Source: Caldilineales bacterium
Lineage (GTDB): Bacteria; Chloroflexota; Anaerolineae; Caldilineales; Caldilineaceae
Length of the DNA: 64,000 bases
Reading direction: 5' to 3'
NCBI GenBank assembly: GCA_012271135.1
Contig: JAAXGZ010000142.1
Span: 1 to 64,000, forward strand
Shown here: piece after piece, positions 19,166-28,163 of the stretch
Layout: the number at the start of each line of letters is the position of its first letter
Position numbering within the stretch: the first letter of the stretch is position 1
Position numbers and translations under genes: made by a program
The notes under the pieces: generated by a model
What the model was told of the DNA's origin: nothing
The model's database searches: none
The model's input: only the letters and a program-made list of their open reading frames with translations

Positions 19166-19861
19166 GGGGGACCAAACTCCGGTCGGGGCTGTCGGCATTT
19201 CTCATTCACGGTTCGTCGGGGTCCCTGGGACTACCTTCGCCGGGCAGAAGCCTCCGCCCGGCGGACCGCAGGGGCCTGTTGTTGCCAACGGGCCGGGATG
19301 ACGTTGTCATCGTGCAGGTACACCGCCTGGCCCGCGCGTGCGTCCGTCTGACAGCCCATCCAGGGCATCTCCTGGTCACAATCCGGTCTTCCGGCGTTCA
19401 ATTCGCCACAGGGATAGCGGACAAATCGGGCACCGGGGATGCTGCTCTTGTAGCCAGGCCCATTGGTCCCGCGCGCGGTCGGCAGCGTTCCGGAGTGTAT
19501 GGTTGCCGCGGCAGTTGCCAAGACGTGGTTGGCTGAGGGGGCTACGGCTCTGTGGCCGGGTACCTTGGTCAGGTCGGCATTCCGAACGTCCCGCCCCGCG
19601 ATGCAAGCGGACGGGGTTTCTTGCCTTGGTGGGCGAGGTTTGCACCTGTACCAAGCTCTTGGAGACGGTGAATTTTGTCGGTTTGACTCCCTACTGCGGC
19701 CTTCCTACAATGCCAATGCCACTTGGCCGTTGACATTTCAAGGAGAGCCTTGATCCCCTGACACGCTGATTCGCAAGATCCCGGGCCGTTTCCGGGTGCC
19801 TGGTGCATGTTTCCTGGCGGAGTGGTACGGAACGTCCTTGACATCATCCAGGAGCTACGAG
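19166..19861. other. Intergenic, about 700 bp, nothing assignable
   Basis: Several short minus-strand frames exist, but none shows a recognisable motif or a good start. The spacing is unusual inside a transporter operon, so the region may contain decayed inserted DNA plus the promoter of the binding-protein gene. No strong hairpin was found. Confidence 0.45.
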
Positions 19862-21811
19862 ATGTACAGATTGATGGGAGCCCGCTATTTGTTGGTCGGG
19901 CTTGTTGCGTGTCTGATGTTGGTGTTGGCAGCCTGTGGCCCGGCCGAGGCGCCGGCGGATATGGCTGAACCCGAGGCCGAAGAGATGGCCGATGTCGCAG
20001 ACGACGGCTGCCCCTACAACGAGGCTCCGATGCTGGCGGAACAGGTGGCGGCCGGGACCTTGCCGGGTGTCTGTGAACGATTGCCCGTCGAACCCTTGGT
20101 GTTGGGCGAAGGACTGGCCGTCAACCCGGACTGGGTGGACGTCCAGATCGGCGATTACGGCGGCGAGATTATCTACACCGTCGTGCATGTCGAAATGAAG
20201 GAGCCGCCGTTCATCACCGACAACCGCGAGCCGAAGATTCAGGCTGGCGGCATCTACCGGGACTGGGACATCAGCGACGACTACACGGAAGTGACGCTGA
20301 CGTTGCGGGCGGGCCACAAGTGGTCCGACGGCGCACCCTTGACCACCGAAGACGTGGCCTTTGCGGTGGAGGATGTGCTGCAGAACGACGATCTCTATCC
20401 CTCCATGCCCAACTATCTCCTGACAGGCGGTCTTACGGGAGGGACGGAGCCAACATTGGAGGTGGTGGACGATTTCACCTTCAGACTGGTCTACCCCGAG
20501 CCCTACAAAGCCTGGGAATACAACATCACCGCCTTGGGCACCGGGTATTACGACCTGCTCAAGCCCAAGCACCACATGTCCCGCTACCACCCGGCCTACG
20601 CCGAGGAGGACGCTCTCGCCGCCATGGTGGCGGAGGAAGGGTTGGAGACCTGGGTGGATCTGTTCAATCAGACGGATATGCGGATGTGGCAGAACACTGC
20701 GGATCATTCCATCGGATTCCCACAGCTCAACACCTACCTGCTGACGGAACACGAAGGCGACCGGTTCACCCTCGTGCGCAATCCCTACTACCACGCCGTG
20801 GACACGGCCGGGAACCAGTTGCCCTACCCCGACTACCGCAAGTACGTCAATATCGGATTCTCCGCCAAGGAACAGGCCGAGCTTCTCATGTTCTCGCGGC
20901 AGGCCCACTACCATTGGCAAACCGACTTGACGGTGCTGCCCTTGTTGATGGAGAGGCAGGAGGAAGGCAATTACATCACCCTCATCTATCCCAACAAAGA
21001 CTCGCGGATGTTCTACCTCAACCTGAGCCACGCCGATCCAGGTTGGAGGGCCGCGGTGAATGATGGGAGATTCCGGGAGGCGCTCCAGCTGGCCATCGAC
21101 AGCCAGGAGCTGCTGGACGAACTCTACTTCGCCCAGGGATCCCTGCCCGCCACCCAGACGGCTGTGTACGACCCCGACGGGGCAAATGCGCTGCTGGATG
21201 AAATGGGCATGGCGGAAAGGGATGCCGATGGTTTCCGGTTGGGTCCGGATGGTGAGGAGTTCGAAATCTTCATTCACCTGGATCAGTGGGGCGGCTATTT
21301 TGAACAAGCACCGTTCCTCAAGGACTATTTTGAGGCCGTAGGCCTGCGCACCGACTACCAGCAATTCGAATCCGGCATCAACAACCAGACTCGGACTGCC
21401 AACGAGCACAAGTCGGGCATCACCTGGAACACGGCCCCGTTGTGGCACTCCCACAATCCTTCCTACCCCGAGTATCTGCCCACAACGAATACCGGCCCCC
21501 TGTATCAGGCCTGGTACCAGTCGGACGGCGAACGGGGAGAAGAGCCGCCTGATTGGATAAAAGAGTTCCTGACCATCCATGAGAACCTGGCGCAGCATGT
21601 ATTCGGGACTCCCGAGTTCATGGAATGGGAACAGGTGCGGAACCAGTGGATTTACGACAACAATCCCTTTTTCACCTTTGTGGAACAGCCCGGGATCTAC
21701 CACCTGTTCACCAACTGTCTGGGCAATGTGGTGACAGGTCCCGTGTACCATCACGGCTCGTGGACGAACCACAAGCTGCTGTATGTGAAGGAAGGCTGTG
21801 AAATGAACTAG
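19862..21811 (+). CDS. Family-5 ABC substrate-binding lipoprotein
   Basis: The 649-residue binding protein starts at ATG 19862, with AGGAG eight bases upstream. The Sec lipoprotein signal ends in LMLVLAAC, followed by an acidic low-complexity linker (EAPADMAEPEAEEMADVADD). The family signature region GHKWSDGAPLTTEDVAFAVE (about residues 155-175) is clear, as are the central PSM-type DRFTLVRNPYYH and the hinge region. The length exceeds typical OppA/DppA proteins (about 540 residues), as in Chloroflexota members. It is presumably the binding protein of the permeases at 17030-19165 and ATPases at 9001-11072. With adjacent glycosidases the ligand may be an oligosaccharide rather than a peptide. 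A strong terminator follows. Confidence 0.9.
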   Translation: MYRLMGARYLLVGLVACLMLVLAACGPAEAPADMAEPEAEEMADVADDGCPYNEAPMLAEQVAAGTLPGVCERLPVEPLVLGEGLAVNPDWVDVQIGDYGGEIIYTVVHVEMKEPPFITDNREPKIQAGGIYRDWDISDDYTEVTLTLRAGHKWSDGAPLTTEDVAFAVEDVLQNDDLYPSMPNYLLTGGLTGGTEPTLEVVDDFTFRLVYPEPYKAWEYNITALGTGYYDLLKPKHHMSRYHPAYAEEDALAAMVAEEGLETWVDLFNQTDMRMWQNTADHSIGFPQLNTYLLTEHEGDRFTLVRNPYYHAVDTAGNQLPYPDYRKYVNIGFSAKEQAELLMFSRQAHYHWQTDLTVLPLLMERQEEGNYITLIYPNKDSRMFYLNLSHADPGWRAAVNDGRFREALQLAIDSQELLDELYFAQGSLPATQTAVYDPDGANALLDEMGMAERDADGFRLGPDGEEFEIFIHLDQWGGYFEQAPFLKDYFEAVGLRTDYQQFESGINNQTRTANEHKSGITWNTAPLWHSHNPSYPEYLPTTNTGPLYQAWYQSDGERGEEPPDWIKEFLTIHENLAQHVFGTPEFMEWEQVRNQWIYDNNPFFTFVEQPGIYHLFTNCLGNVVTGPVYHHGSWTNHKLLYVKEGCEMN

Positions 21812-21895
21812 ACCCGCGGGGCCACGGGGCCCATTGGCTGTGGCGGCCGGCCCGGAGACAGCGCCGGCCTCCGCGCAGATAGCGGATCGATCTAA

Positions 21896-21942
21896 ACAGG
21901 CCGCCGGATTCATGGTTGTGAGCCATGAATCCGGCGGCCTGT
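21896..21942 (+). terminator. Strong stem-loop terminator
   Basis: A perfect 20-bp stem (21896-21915 with 21923-21942) closes a 7-base loop TTGTGAG and is followed by CATTTATTT. It lies 85 bases after the binding-protein stop. It probably ends the Opp-type operon and could also act for the convergent S9 peptidase gene on the minus strand. Confidence 0.85.
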
Positions 21943-22074
21943 CATTTATTTAACAGCCGAGGGAACGTGTTGGCCAGTTCCGCGGCGCGAGCAGTCAACG
22001 TGTTTGCCGCCAATGTCCACAGATCCTTGGAATTTTCGTGGAGGGCGAAATCGCACTGTCCGACCGAAATCGTG

Positions 22075-23249
22075 TCACCCTTGTTCAAACCTGCCCAGGA
22101 AGCGAAGCATGTCGGCATGGATCTCGTCCAGATGCCGGCGCAGTGCGTGTGTATCATCATCGAACACTTTCAACGTGCAGTTCCCGCCAGCCGCCTGAAT
22201 GCGTTGCCGAAGCGCTGACAGCTCCTCAACCGTACCGACAGTACCAGTGCTCCATGGAAGATCAGGACCGGGACTCGAATATGGTCGGCCCTTTCCATGG
22301 GGGACCGCTCGGTCAGCGCTTGGCACCGTTCCTCGTGCTCCTCGGGAAGGGCTCGGTGAGCATGGCTGGGGAAGCGATGGAGTCCGATCACCGGCCACAT
22401 GATGATTCCTCCTGCCAGCAAGACCTCGGTCTGAGACAGAGCGAGGAGGCCAAGAAACCCGCCATAGCTGTAGCCAATCAAGATCAGTGGACGGGAACCG
22501 TCCGTCCGCTCCTTCCAGTCCTGGGCGCAGGCCACAACATCCCGGACATCGGCCTTTCCATACTCTTCGTGGTTGACGTCCCTATGCTCTGGTCCGTACC
22601 CCGCGCTGCCCCGGTATGCCGCGCAGACAAATTCGTATCCCTCCCCCAAGAGATGGAACATGGTGGCATCGTCTGGATTGATCGGCGCTCCCGGGCCACC
22701 GTGGACGTACAGGACCGCTGGAGCCCTGGCGTTGGGCGGGATGAACCGCTGAACGGGTATTGAAAGCCCGTTGCCGGAAACGACCGAGTACTCTTCGCGA
22801 AAGAACGGTGGTTTGGGTTCCGGCTCCTCCTGTAGAACGGTGACAGCCTGACTACCGGCCCGCCACCGATTGATGGACGGGCGTTCATCAAGGAAGTAGA
22901 CGGAGTCCTCGGTACCAAGGCTGATGTTCGGGCCGGTGAAGTAGCTGGCAACGGGTGCCGACAGTGGAAGGCAGTCGTTGAGCCTGCCTACCGGGAAGGT
23001 GACCCAGGTGAGATCGTCTTCTCTGATGCGTAGGACACTTTCACCGCTGGCGGAGAACCCCCTACCCTGAATAAGTGCGGTTTCGTGGGTCCAGACCTCT
23101 TCCGAGTCCCCAATGCGAACAGCTCGCAGATGCGTGGAGTCACCTTGCCCATCCTTGATCAGCAAGAGAGAGGAGTCCGGACTCCATCCGAACCGTTGAA
23201 GTGCCCCGCGGCCCACGGCGCGACAGGCGGACATGCCGGCGGCAGACAA
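22075..23249 (-). pseudogene. S9-family (prolyl oligopeptidase-like) peptidase, frameshifted
   Basis: The minus-strand protein carries part of a beta-propeller (residues 1-140) and an alpha/beta-hydrolase domain with YVHGGPGAP, and the nucleophile Ser in IGYSYGG. Near 22243 the frame changes: one reads VPVLIFHGAL then unrelated sequence, and the other continues VGTVEELSALRQRIQAAGG and ends HALRRHLDEIHADMLRFLGR, including the catalytic His in DTHAL. Restoring a single base (CTGG-TACTG to CTGGATACTG) gives HGALDTVGTVEEL, with the catalytic Asp. So one deletion removes exactly the Asp codon. The N-terminal propeller is also short, so the gene seems truncated. A sequencing error is the alternative explanation for the frameshift. 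Confidence 0.8.
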
Positions 23250-23483
23250 CTCATCCGTGCTCGGATCACAATTTGCTTCCCTTGAACCATCGGCAGCCCA
23301 TCATAGGGCAACGAATGTTGATGCTTGACCACCAGTCTGGTTGCCTATGGACCCAACAGTGCAAACCGGGTTCACAAAACTATGGATCCCGCGGTCGGCG
23401 GTGAACCGCACCCGGACGGGAATCCGCAGCCTGGATCGGTGGACCCTCTGCAAGCAGATGCACGGCAACGGTTCAGTCGCGTC

Positions 23484-23576
23484 GCTACAGGACGGAACTT
23501 CCTGTCGTCAGGGCTGGTACGCGACTGCTGGGGGCCAGCTGTCCAGGTCCTGAATGTGGAACATGGCCAGCGCCTC
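23484..23576 (-). repeat. Sequence block also present at 8695-8775
   Basis: This spans the last codons of the binding-protein gene at 23508 and its 3' flank. Ordered identical blocks (CTACAGGACGGA, GGCTGGTACGCGACTG, AACATGGCC) recur at 8.7 kb, indicating a lost paralogue there. Confidence 0.45.
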
Positions 23577-24758
23577 GCCGGTGGCGCAGTCTCCCGTTTC
23601 GCTGCATGTCAGGGAGCCCGTGATCCCGTCGAACTGTTCCAGACTGTCCAGCGTGTCCCTGATGGCCTGGAGGCCAATCAACAGGTTGCCGTCGGCATCC
23701 GCTTGGGTGGCTTCCGCAATGGCATGCAGCAGCATGCGCACGGCATCGTACATGTGGGCGTGGTAGCCGCTGGTTGGCGGGATGCCGTGCATCTCCACAT
23801 ACTTGCGGCGCAGTTCATCGTAACGGGCATTCACGATCCGGGGCCCCGTCATGTACATGCCCACAGCCGCTTCGCCCGTATTGGGCAGGAAGTCTTCCGA
23901 GAAAAGGGCGTTGCCTCCCATCAGTTCCGTGTTTTCCAAGCCCGGAATATCGCGTGCCTGGGCAACGATCAGGTTGCCTTCCGGCTGGAAGATCGGAAAG
24001 AGCAGGATGTCCGGCTCGTGCGTTGCGACCTCGATTAACACCGGCCGCATGTCCAGGTCTCCGACATTGACCGCGCCCTGGAACACGACCTCGCCGCCCA
24101 GATCCTCGAAGACCGCGGCGGTCATGGCCTGGTTCAGGTCCGCATAGATGCTGCCATCGTGAATCGTGGCCAGGGTGCGTGCGCCTAGCTGGTTGAAGGC
24201 GTAATCGGCCGCCAACCGGCCCAGCATGCGGTCGTTGTGGGCCGTACGGTAGTAGCCGTGCTGCCAGACGCCACCGGTGTCGCGATCGGGATTCGTCAAC
24301 GAAGGCGACGTGGTGGAAGCCGCGATCATGCTGCGCCCGGCGGACGTGACGATGGGGATGGCCGCGGTCGCGGCACTGGAACAGGAGGTGCCCAGCACGC
24401 CGACCACGGCCGGATTGGCCATCAGCCTGGTGGCGGCGGTCTGGCCGCCTTCGGCACTGCACAGCGAGTCCTCGGAAACGAGGTTCACAGGATGGCCGTG
24501 GATCTCTCCGAATTCGGCCAGCGCGATCGCAATGGCATTGGCCGCGTCCTGTCCCAGGTTGGCATTGGGACCCGACAGTACCACCATCGAGCCAATCGTC
24601 ACCGGTTCATCGGCCGCTACGGCAACGCAGCCGAGTTTGTCCGTGCACGTCAGGACATCCTGCGACTCGGAATCTGCGGGGAGTGCCGCACAGCCGGCCG
24701 CCAAGAAAGTCCAAAGGGCCAAGAGGACAAGCCAGAGACAGGTTCGAAGCGAAGTCAT
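23508..24758 (-). CDS. Branched-chain amino-acid-type (HAAT) ABC substrate-binding lipoprotein
   Basis: This 416-residue protein starts at ATG 24758 behind AGGGAATTTT. The signal peptide ends in WTFLAAGC, a lipobox. The mature part has the Peripla_BP_6 layout: TIGSMVVLSGPNANLGQDAANAI near residues 53-75, VVGVLGTSCSSAATAAIPI near 117-135 (the ligand-binding loop), and ARTLATIHDGSIYADL near 192. LivJ-like proteins bind amino acids, amides or small aromatics; the ligand here is unknown. No HAAT permease or ATPase genes are nearby, so it is an orphan binding protein or uses a distant transporter. It lies downstream of locus C on the same strand, across a GC-rich hairpin. Confidence 0.88.
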   Translation of the reverse strand: MTSLRTCLWLVLLALWTFLAAGCAALPADSESQDVLTCTDKLGCVAVAADEPVTIGSMVVLSGPNANLGQDAANAIAIALAEFGEIHGHPVNLVSEDSLCSAEGGQTAATRLMANPAVVGVLGTSCSSAATAAIPIVTSAGRSMIAASTTSPSLTNPDRDTGGVWQHGYYRTAHNDRMLGRLAADYAFNQLGARTLATIHDGSIYADLNQAMTAAVFEDLGGEVVFQGAVNVGDLDMRPVLIEVATHEPDILLFPIFQPEGNLIVAQARDIPGLENTELMGGNALFSEDFLPNTGEAAVGMYMTGPRIVNARYDELRRKYVEMHGIPPTSGYHAHMYDAVRMLLHAIAEATQADADGNLLIGLQAIRDTLDSLEQFDGITGSLTCSETGDCATGEALAMFHIQDLDSWPPAVAYQP

Positions 24759-24820
24759 AAAATTCCCTGACAGTTCCTGATGGATGAAGGGTCGGCGGAC
24801 GAAACTGTCCCGCTTGGGGG

Positions 24821-24842
24821 CGCCGGCCGGAGGGCGCCGGCG
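24821..24842 (-). terminator. GC-rich hairpin after locus C
   Basis: A 7-bp stem CGCCGGC/GCCGGCG with an 8-base loop lies between the stop of the doubled CRTAC-like gene (24875) and the next gene's start (24758). There is no T-run on the minus strand, so it may be a weak or Rho-dependent terminator or an mRNA end stabiliser. Confidence 0.4.
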
Positions 24843-24874
24843 TTCGCTATATCTGGGGCCCTGGTTCCGATCGC

Positions 24875-27800
24875 CTATTGTGCGTCATAGGCTACGACCA
24901 GAAACGGGGACTCCGGAGGCGTGACGGATTGCCGAGAGCCGTCGGGCCAGACTATCTCCAGGCCGACAATCCGGGACCGGCCCAGGCCAAAGCGCACCGC
25001 GGCATCGTTGCCGGCGCCCAGCGATGATCCGAGCTTCACCTCCTGCATGAGGACCTGTCCGTCGTCCCGGGTCAGATAAACCCGGGCTCCGGCGGCGTCC
25101 CGATTGACATGTTGGCCGTCGCCCTCAAGCCGAACCGTCAGGGAGCGGTTGTCGCCGCCCCACAGACCGGTGTTGCGGTACAGCTGCAAACCCTCGTTCC
25201 ATCGGGTGGCCACGATGTCGACGAAGCCGTCGCGATCGTAGTCGGCGTAGGCACTGCCCATTGTGGGCCTGCCGTTGCGCTCCCAGCTGGTGGGCGTGAC
25301 CTCGATGAAACGCCCGTTGCCCTCGTTGTGGAAGAGGATGTCAGGATAGGGGTCGTGCATGCCTTCCGGACCGGTCGCGGCCGTTTCCTGCACGAACTTG
25401 GTCGTGGCAAGGTGCAGGTCCAGCCAGCCGTCGTTGTCGATGTCCAGGAAGGCGGTGCCCCAGCCCACCGCCGGGCTGGGGCCCACCGCCACGCCGGCCA
25501 GCCGGGCACGGGAGACAAACTCGCTGCCGCGGTTTTCCAGCAGGGCCATGGCGTTCACCATGTTGGAGAAGTAGAGGTCCAGGTCCTGGTCGTTGTCCAG
25601 GTCGCCGGCGGCGATGCCCATGCCGGCCAACCGCACGTTGGCGCCGGTTTCCTCGGAGGCGTCGTGCCAGCACCAGCCATCGCAGCCCGGACCGTCATTG
25701 CGCCACAGAACGTTGCCGATGGGATTATGGAGTTCGTCGTTGACGACGTAGATGTCGCTGTCCCCGTCGTTGTCGAAGTCCAGGAAGGTCACGGCAAAGC
25801 CGGCCCCCAGCCGCTTGGCATGCACCAGCAGGTGCGAAACATCCTCGAAGGTACCGTCGCCCCGGTTCCGGTACAGGTGGTCGGCGGCCAGTTCGTGGTC
25901 CACCTCCTTGCATTCGGGGTAGCAGGACCAGTTGGCCACGTACAGATCGAGTAGGGCATCGCCGTCGAAGTCCCCCCAGGCGGCTCCGGAACCCTTGCCG
26001 GTATCGCCCACGCCGGCAGCTGCCGTCACGTCCTCAAAGCCGGTCCCCTCCCGGTTGCGGAAGAGGCGGTTGGGGCCCTGCGCGATTACATAGAGGTCCG
26101 ACCAGCCGTCATTGTCGTAGTCGGCAAAGACGGCGCCTCCTGTCAATTCGCCGGGCATGGCCACATCCGCGGTCAGGGCGGAACGGGAAAAGACGCCCCC
26201 GTGGTTTCGGAAGAGCACGTTGTCGGCGATGTTGCCGGTGAAGAACAGGTCCAACCAGCCGTCGTTGTCGAAGTCGCCCCAGGCTTGGCCCACCCCCAGG
26301 TAGCCGCTGACAAAGTCCGGGTTGAACATGTCCCAAAAACCTTCGTGCCGGGCATCTAGGCCGACCGCCGCGGTCACATCCGCGAAGGGATCGAGGCCCG
26401 CGGCACCGGTGGCCGGGGTGATGTCCACCGGTTGATTCCCGTGCCGGATCAGCACCTCCGCGTTGAGTGGCAGGTCGTCTTCAAATCGCTGCACCATTCC
26501 GTCCGGCCACTGGATGGTGATTGTCTCCGGTACGCGGAAGGGGCCGAAGCCAAAGTGCAGGGCCGTGTCGTTGCCGGAGCCCAGGCTGGAGCCGATCTTC
26601 ACTTCCTGCATCATCCGCAGGTCGCCGTCGGTCTCAATCAAAACGCGGGCGCCCACGGCATCGCGGTTGACCGAACCCCGGCCCTCCAGCCGCACCGTAA
26701 GCCAGCGGTGACTCCGGCCTTCCACTGCCTGATTGCCGTAGAGGGCATAGCCGCGCCGCCATTCGCCTACCACATAATCGATCCAGCCGTCGCGATCGAA
26801 GTCGGCATGGGCAAAGCCCAAGGCCGGCCAGGGCTCCTCAATCCAGGCCTTCGGGGTCACGTCGGTGAAGGTGCCGTCCCCTTCGTTGCGGAACAGGGTG
26901 TCGGGCCAGGCCAGGAACATGCCTTCCGGCCCGAGTTCGGCGGTCTCCTGCCGGAACTCGGTGGTCGCGAGGTAGAGGTCCTGCCAGCCGTCGTTGTTGT
27001 AGTCCAGGAACGCCGTGCCCCAGCCGGTGGCCGGGCTGGGCCCCACGCCTACACCGGCTGTGCGCGAGCGGTTGGCAAAGGTTTGACCCTCCTCGTTAGC
27101 CAGCAGGATCATGGGATTGACCATGTCCGAGAAGTACATGTCCAGATCCAGGTCGTTGTCGTAGTCGCCGACGGCCAGGCCCATGCCGTGGATCATGAGG
27201 AAGGAGTTGGTATCGCGGGAGGCATCAGTCCAACACCAGCCACCGCAACCGGGCCCGTCGTTGCGCCACAGGACGTTGCCCACCGGGTTCTGCATGCGGT
27301 CGTTGACCACGTACAGGTCGCTGTCGCCGTCCCCGTCGAAGTCCAGGAAGCTGGCCGCGAAGCCGGCGCCCCTGAGCAGTTCGGGCACGAGCAGGTGGGA
27401 GACCGGTTCAAAGGTGCCGTCGCCCCGGTTGCGGAACAACGCATCCTGTGCCAGTACCGGATCGACAGGGTCGCAGTCCGGCCAGCAGGACCAGTTGACC
27501 ACGTACAGGTCCAGGAGGCCGTCCCGGTCGAAGTCGGCCCAGGCTGCCCCCTCGCCCTTGCCCGGATTGTCAACTCCGGCGGCCGCGGCCACGTTGGCAA
27601 ACCCTTGGCCTTCCAGGTTGCGGAACAGGACGTTGGGTCCATGCACCAGCACATAGAGGTCCTTCCAGCCGTCGTTGTCGAAGTCCACCCACATGGCGCC
27701 GCCGGACTCGGCGGAGGGCAGGGCCGTTTGCCCATCGAACGCCGACCGCTCAAAGGTGCCGTCGCCCCGGTTGCGGAACAGGGCGTTGGGGGCCTGGTTG

Positions 27801-28108
27801 CCCGTGACATAGAGATCCGGCCAGCCATCGTTGTCGAAGTCGCCCCAGGCCTGGCCCATGGCCATGTAGCCGGTGTCGAATGGGGCCTCATCCCCTTCTT
27901 CGCCGAACTGGTTCCAGGTAGCCGCATGTCCGGCGTCGATGCCGGCTCGCGCCGAGACGTTCAGGAACAGGGGGATCTCGTCGGCCGGTCCGCGGGGCGG
28001 GACCGCGGGGACTTCCCGCGGGGGGATGACGGGTGCACAGGCTGCGAGCAGCATGGCTGCCAGGAGCGGCAGCACGCGGCGCAGGTCGGCGGTGCCTGAA
28101 AATGCCAT
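24875..28108 (-). CDS. Doubled FG-GAP/ASPIC-UnbV (CRTAC1-like) lipoprotein
   Basis: This is a 1077-residue secreted lipoprotein (signal LPLLAAMLLAAC). It is an internal tandem duplication: residues about 45-545 and 575-1075 each contain seven-bladed FG-GAP-type propeller repeats with calcium-binding-like loops (DFDNDGWPDLYVTGN, DFDNDGWLDLFFTGN, DYDNDLDLDMYFSDM). Each half ends in an ASPIC/UnbV domain (RLEGRGSVNRDAVGARVLIE; RLEGDGQHVNRDAAGARVYL). Corresponding segments such as WRNDGPGCGGWCW and WRNDGPGCDGWCW align closely. The family is linked to extracellular binding, but its bacterial function is not established. It is the last gene of a sugar ABC operon, and a single-unit relative ends locus F. 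Confidence 0.9.
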   Translation of the reverse strand: MAFSGTADLRRVLPLLAAMLLAACAPVIPPREVPAVPPRGPADEIPLFLNVSARAGIDAGHAATWNQFGEEGDEAPFDTGYMAMGQAWGDFDNDGWPDLYVTGNQAPNALFRNRGDGTFERSAFDGQTALPSAESGGAMWVDFDNDGWKDLYVLVHGPNVLFRNLEGQGFANVAAAAGVDNPGKGEGAAWADFDRDGLLDLYVVNWSCWPDCDPVDPVLAQDALFRNRGDGTFEPVSHLLVPELLRGAGFAASFLDFDGDGDSDLYVVNDRMQNPVGNVLWRNDGPGCGGWCWTDASRDTNSFLMIHGMGLAVGDYDNDLDLDMYFSDMVNPMILLANEEGQTFANRSRTAGVGVGPSPATGWGTAFLDYNNDGWQDLYLATTEFRQETAELGPEGMFLAWPDTLFRNEGDGTFTDVTPKAWIEEPWPALGFAHADFDRDGWIDYVVGEWRRGYALYGNQAVEGRSHRWLTVRLEGRGSVNRDAVGARVLIETDGDLRMMQEVKIGSSLGSGNDTALHFGFGPFRVPETITIQWPDGMVQRFEDDLPLNAEVLIRHGNQPVDITPATGAAGLDPFADVTAAVGLDARHEGFWDMFNPDFVSGYLGVGQAWGDFDNDGWLDLFFTGNIADNVLFRNHGGVFSRSALTADVAMPGELTGGAVFADYDNDGWSDLYVIAQGPNRLFRNREGTGFEDVTAAAGVGDTGKGSGAAWGDFDGDALLDLYVANWSCYPECKEVDHELAADHLYRNRGDGTFEDVSHLLVHAKRLGAGFAVTFLDFDNDGDSDIYVVNDELHNPIGNVLWRNDGPGCDGWCWHDASEETGANVRLAGMGIAAGDLDNDQDLDLYFSNMVNAMALLENRGSEFVSRARLAGVAVGPSPAVGWGTAFLDIDNDGWLDLHLATTKFVQETAATGPEGMHDPYPDILFHNEGNGRFIEVTPTSWERNGRPTMGSAYADYDRDGFVDIVATRWNEGLQLYRNTGLWGGDNRSLTVRLEGDGQHVNRDAAGARVYLTRDDGQVLMQEVKLGSSLGAGNDAAVRFGLGRSRIVGLEIVWPDGSRQSVTPPESPFLVVAYDAQ

Positions 28109-28163
28109 GGCGGGGGCCTCGAATTGTGTTGGAAATGCCGGCGCGTACGCGGCAGAGGGGCAC

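Noticed and set aside
19166-19861. Possible small genes in the 700-bp gap before the family-5 binding protein
   Set aside because: Frames overlap in all directions, no motif or ribosome binding site decides between them.
19844-21913. Long open minus-strand frame (about 689 codons) opposite the family-5 binding protein
   Set aside because: Antisense shadow; it even runs into the terminator hairpin.
24780-24850. Direct repeat GGGCGCCGGC upstream of the HAAT binding protein considered as an operator
   Set aside because: More simply explained as the arms of a GC-rich hairpin; no second site supports an operator.
26432-28099. Open plus-strand frame of about 555 codons opposite the doubled CRTAC-like gene
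   Set aside because: Its repeated VEVQEAG-like pattern is only the reverse reading of the FG-GAP repeats.
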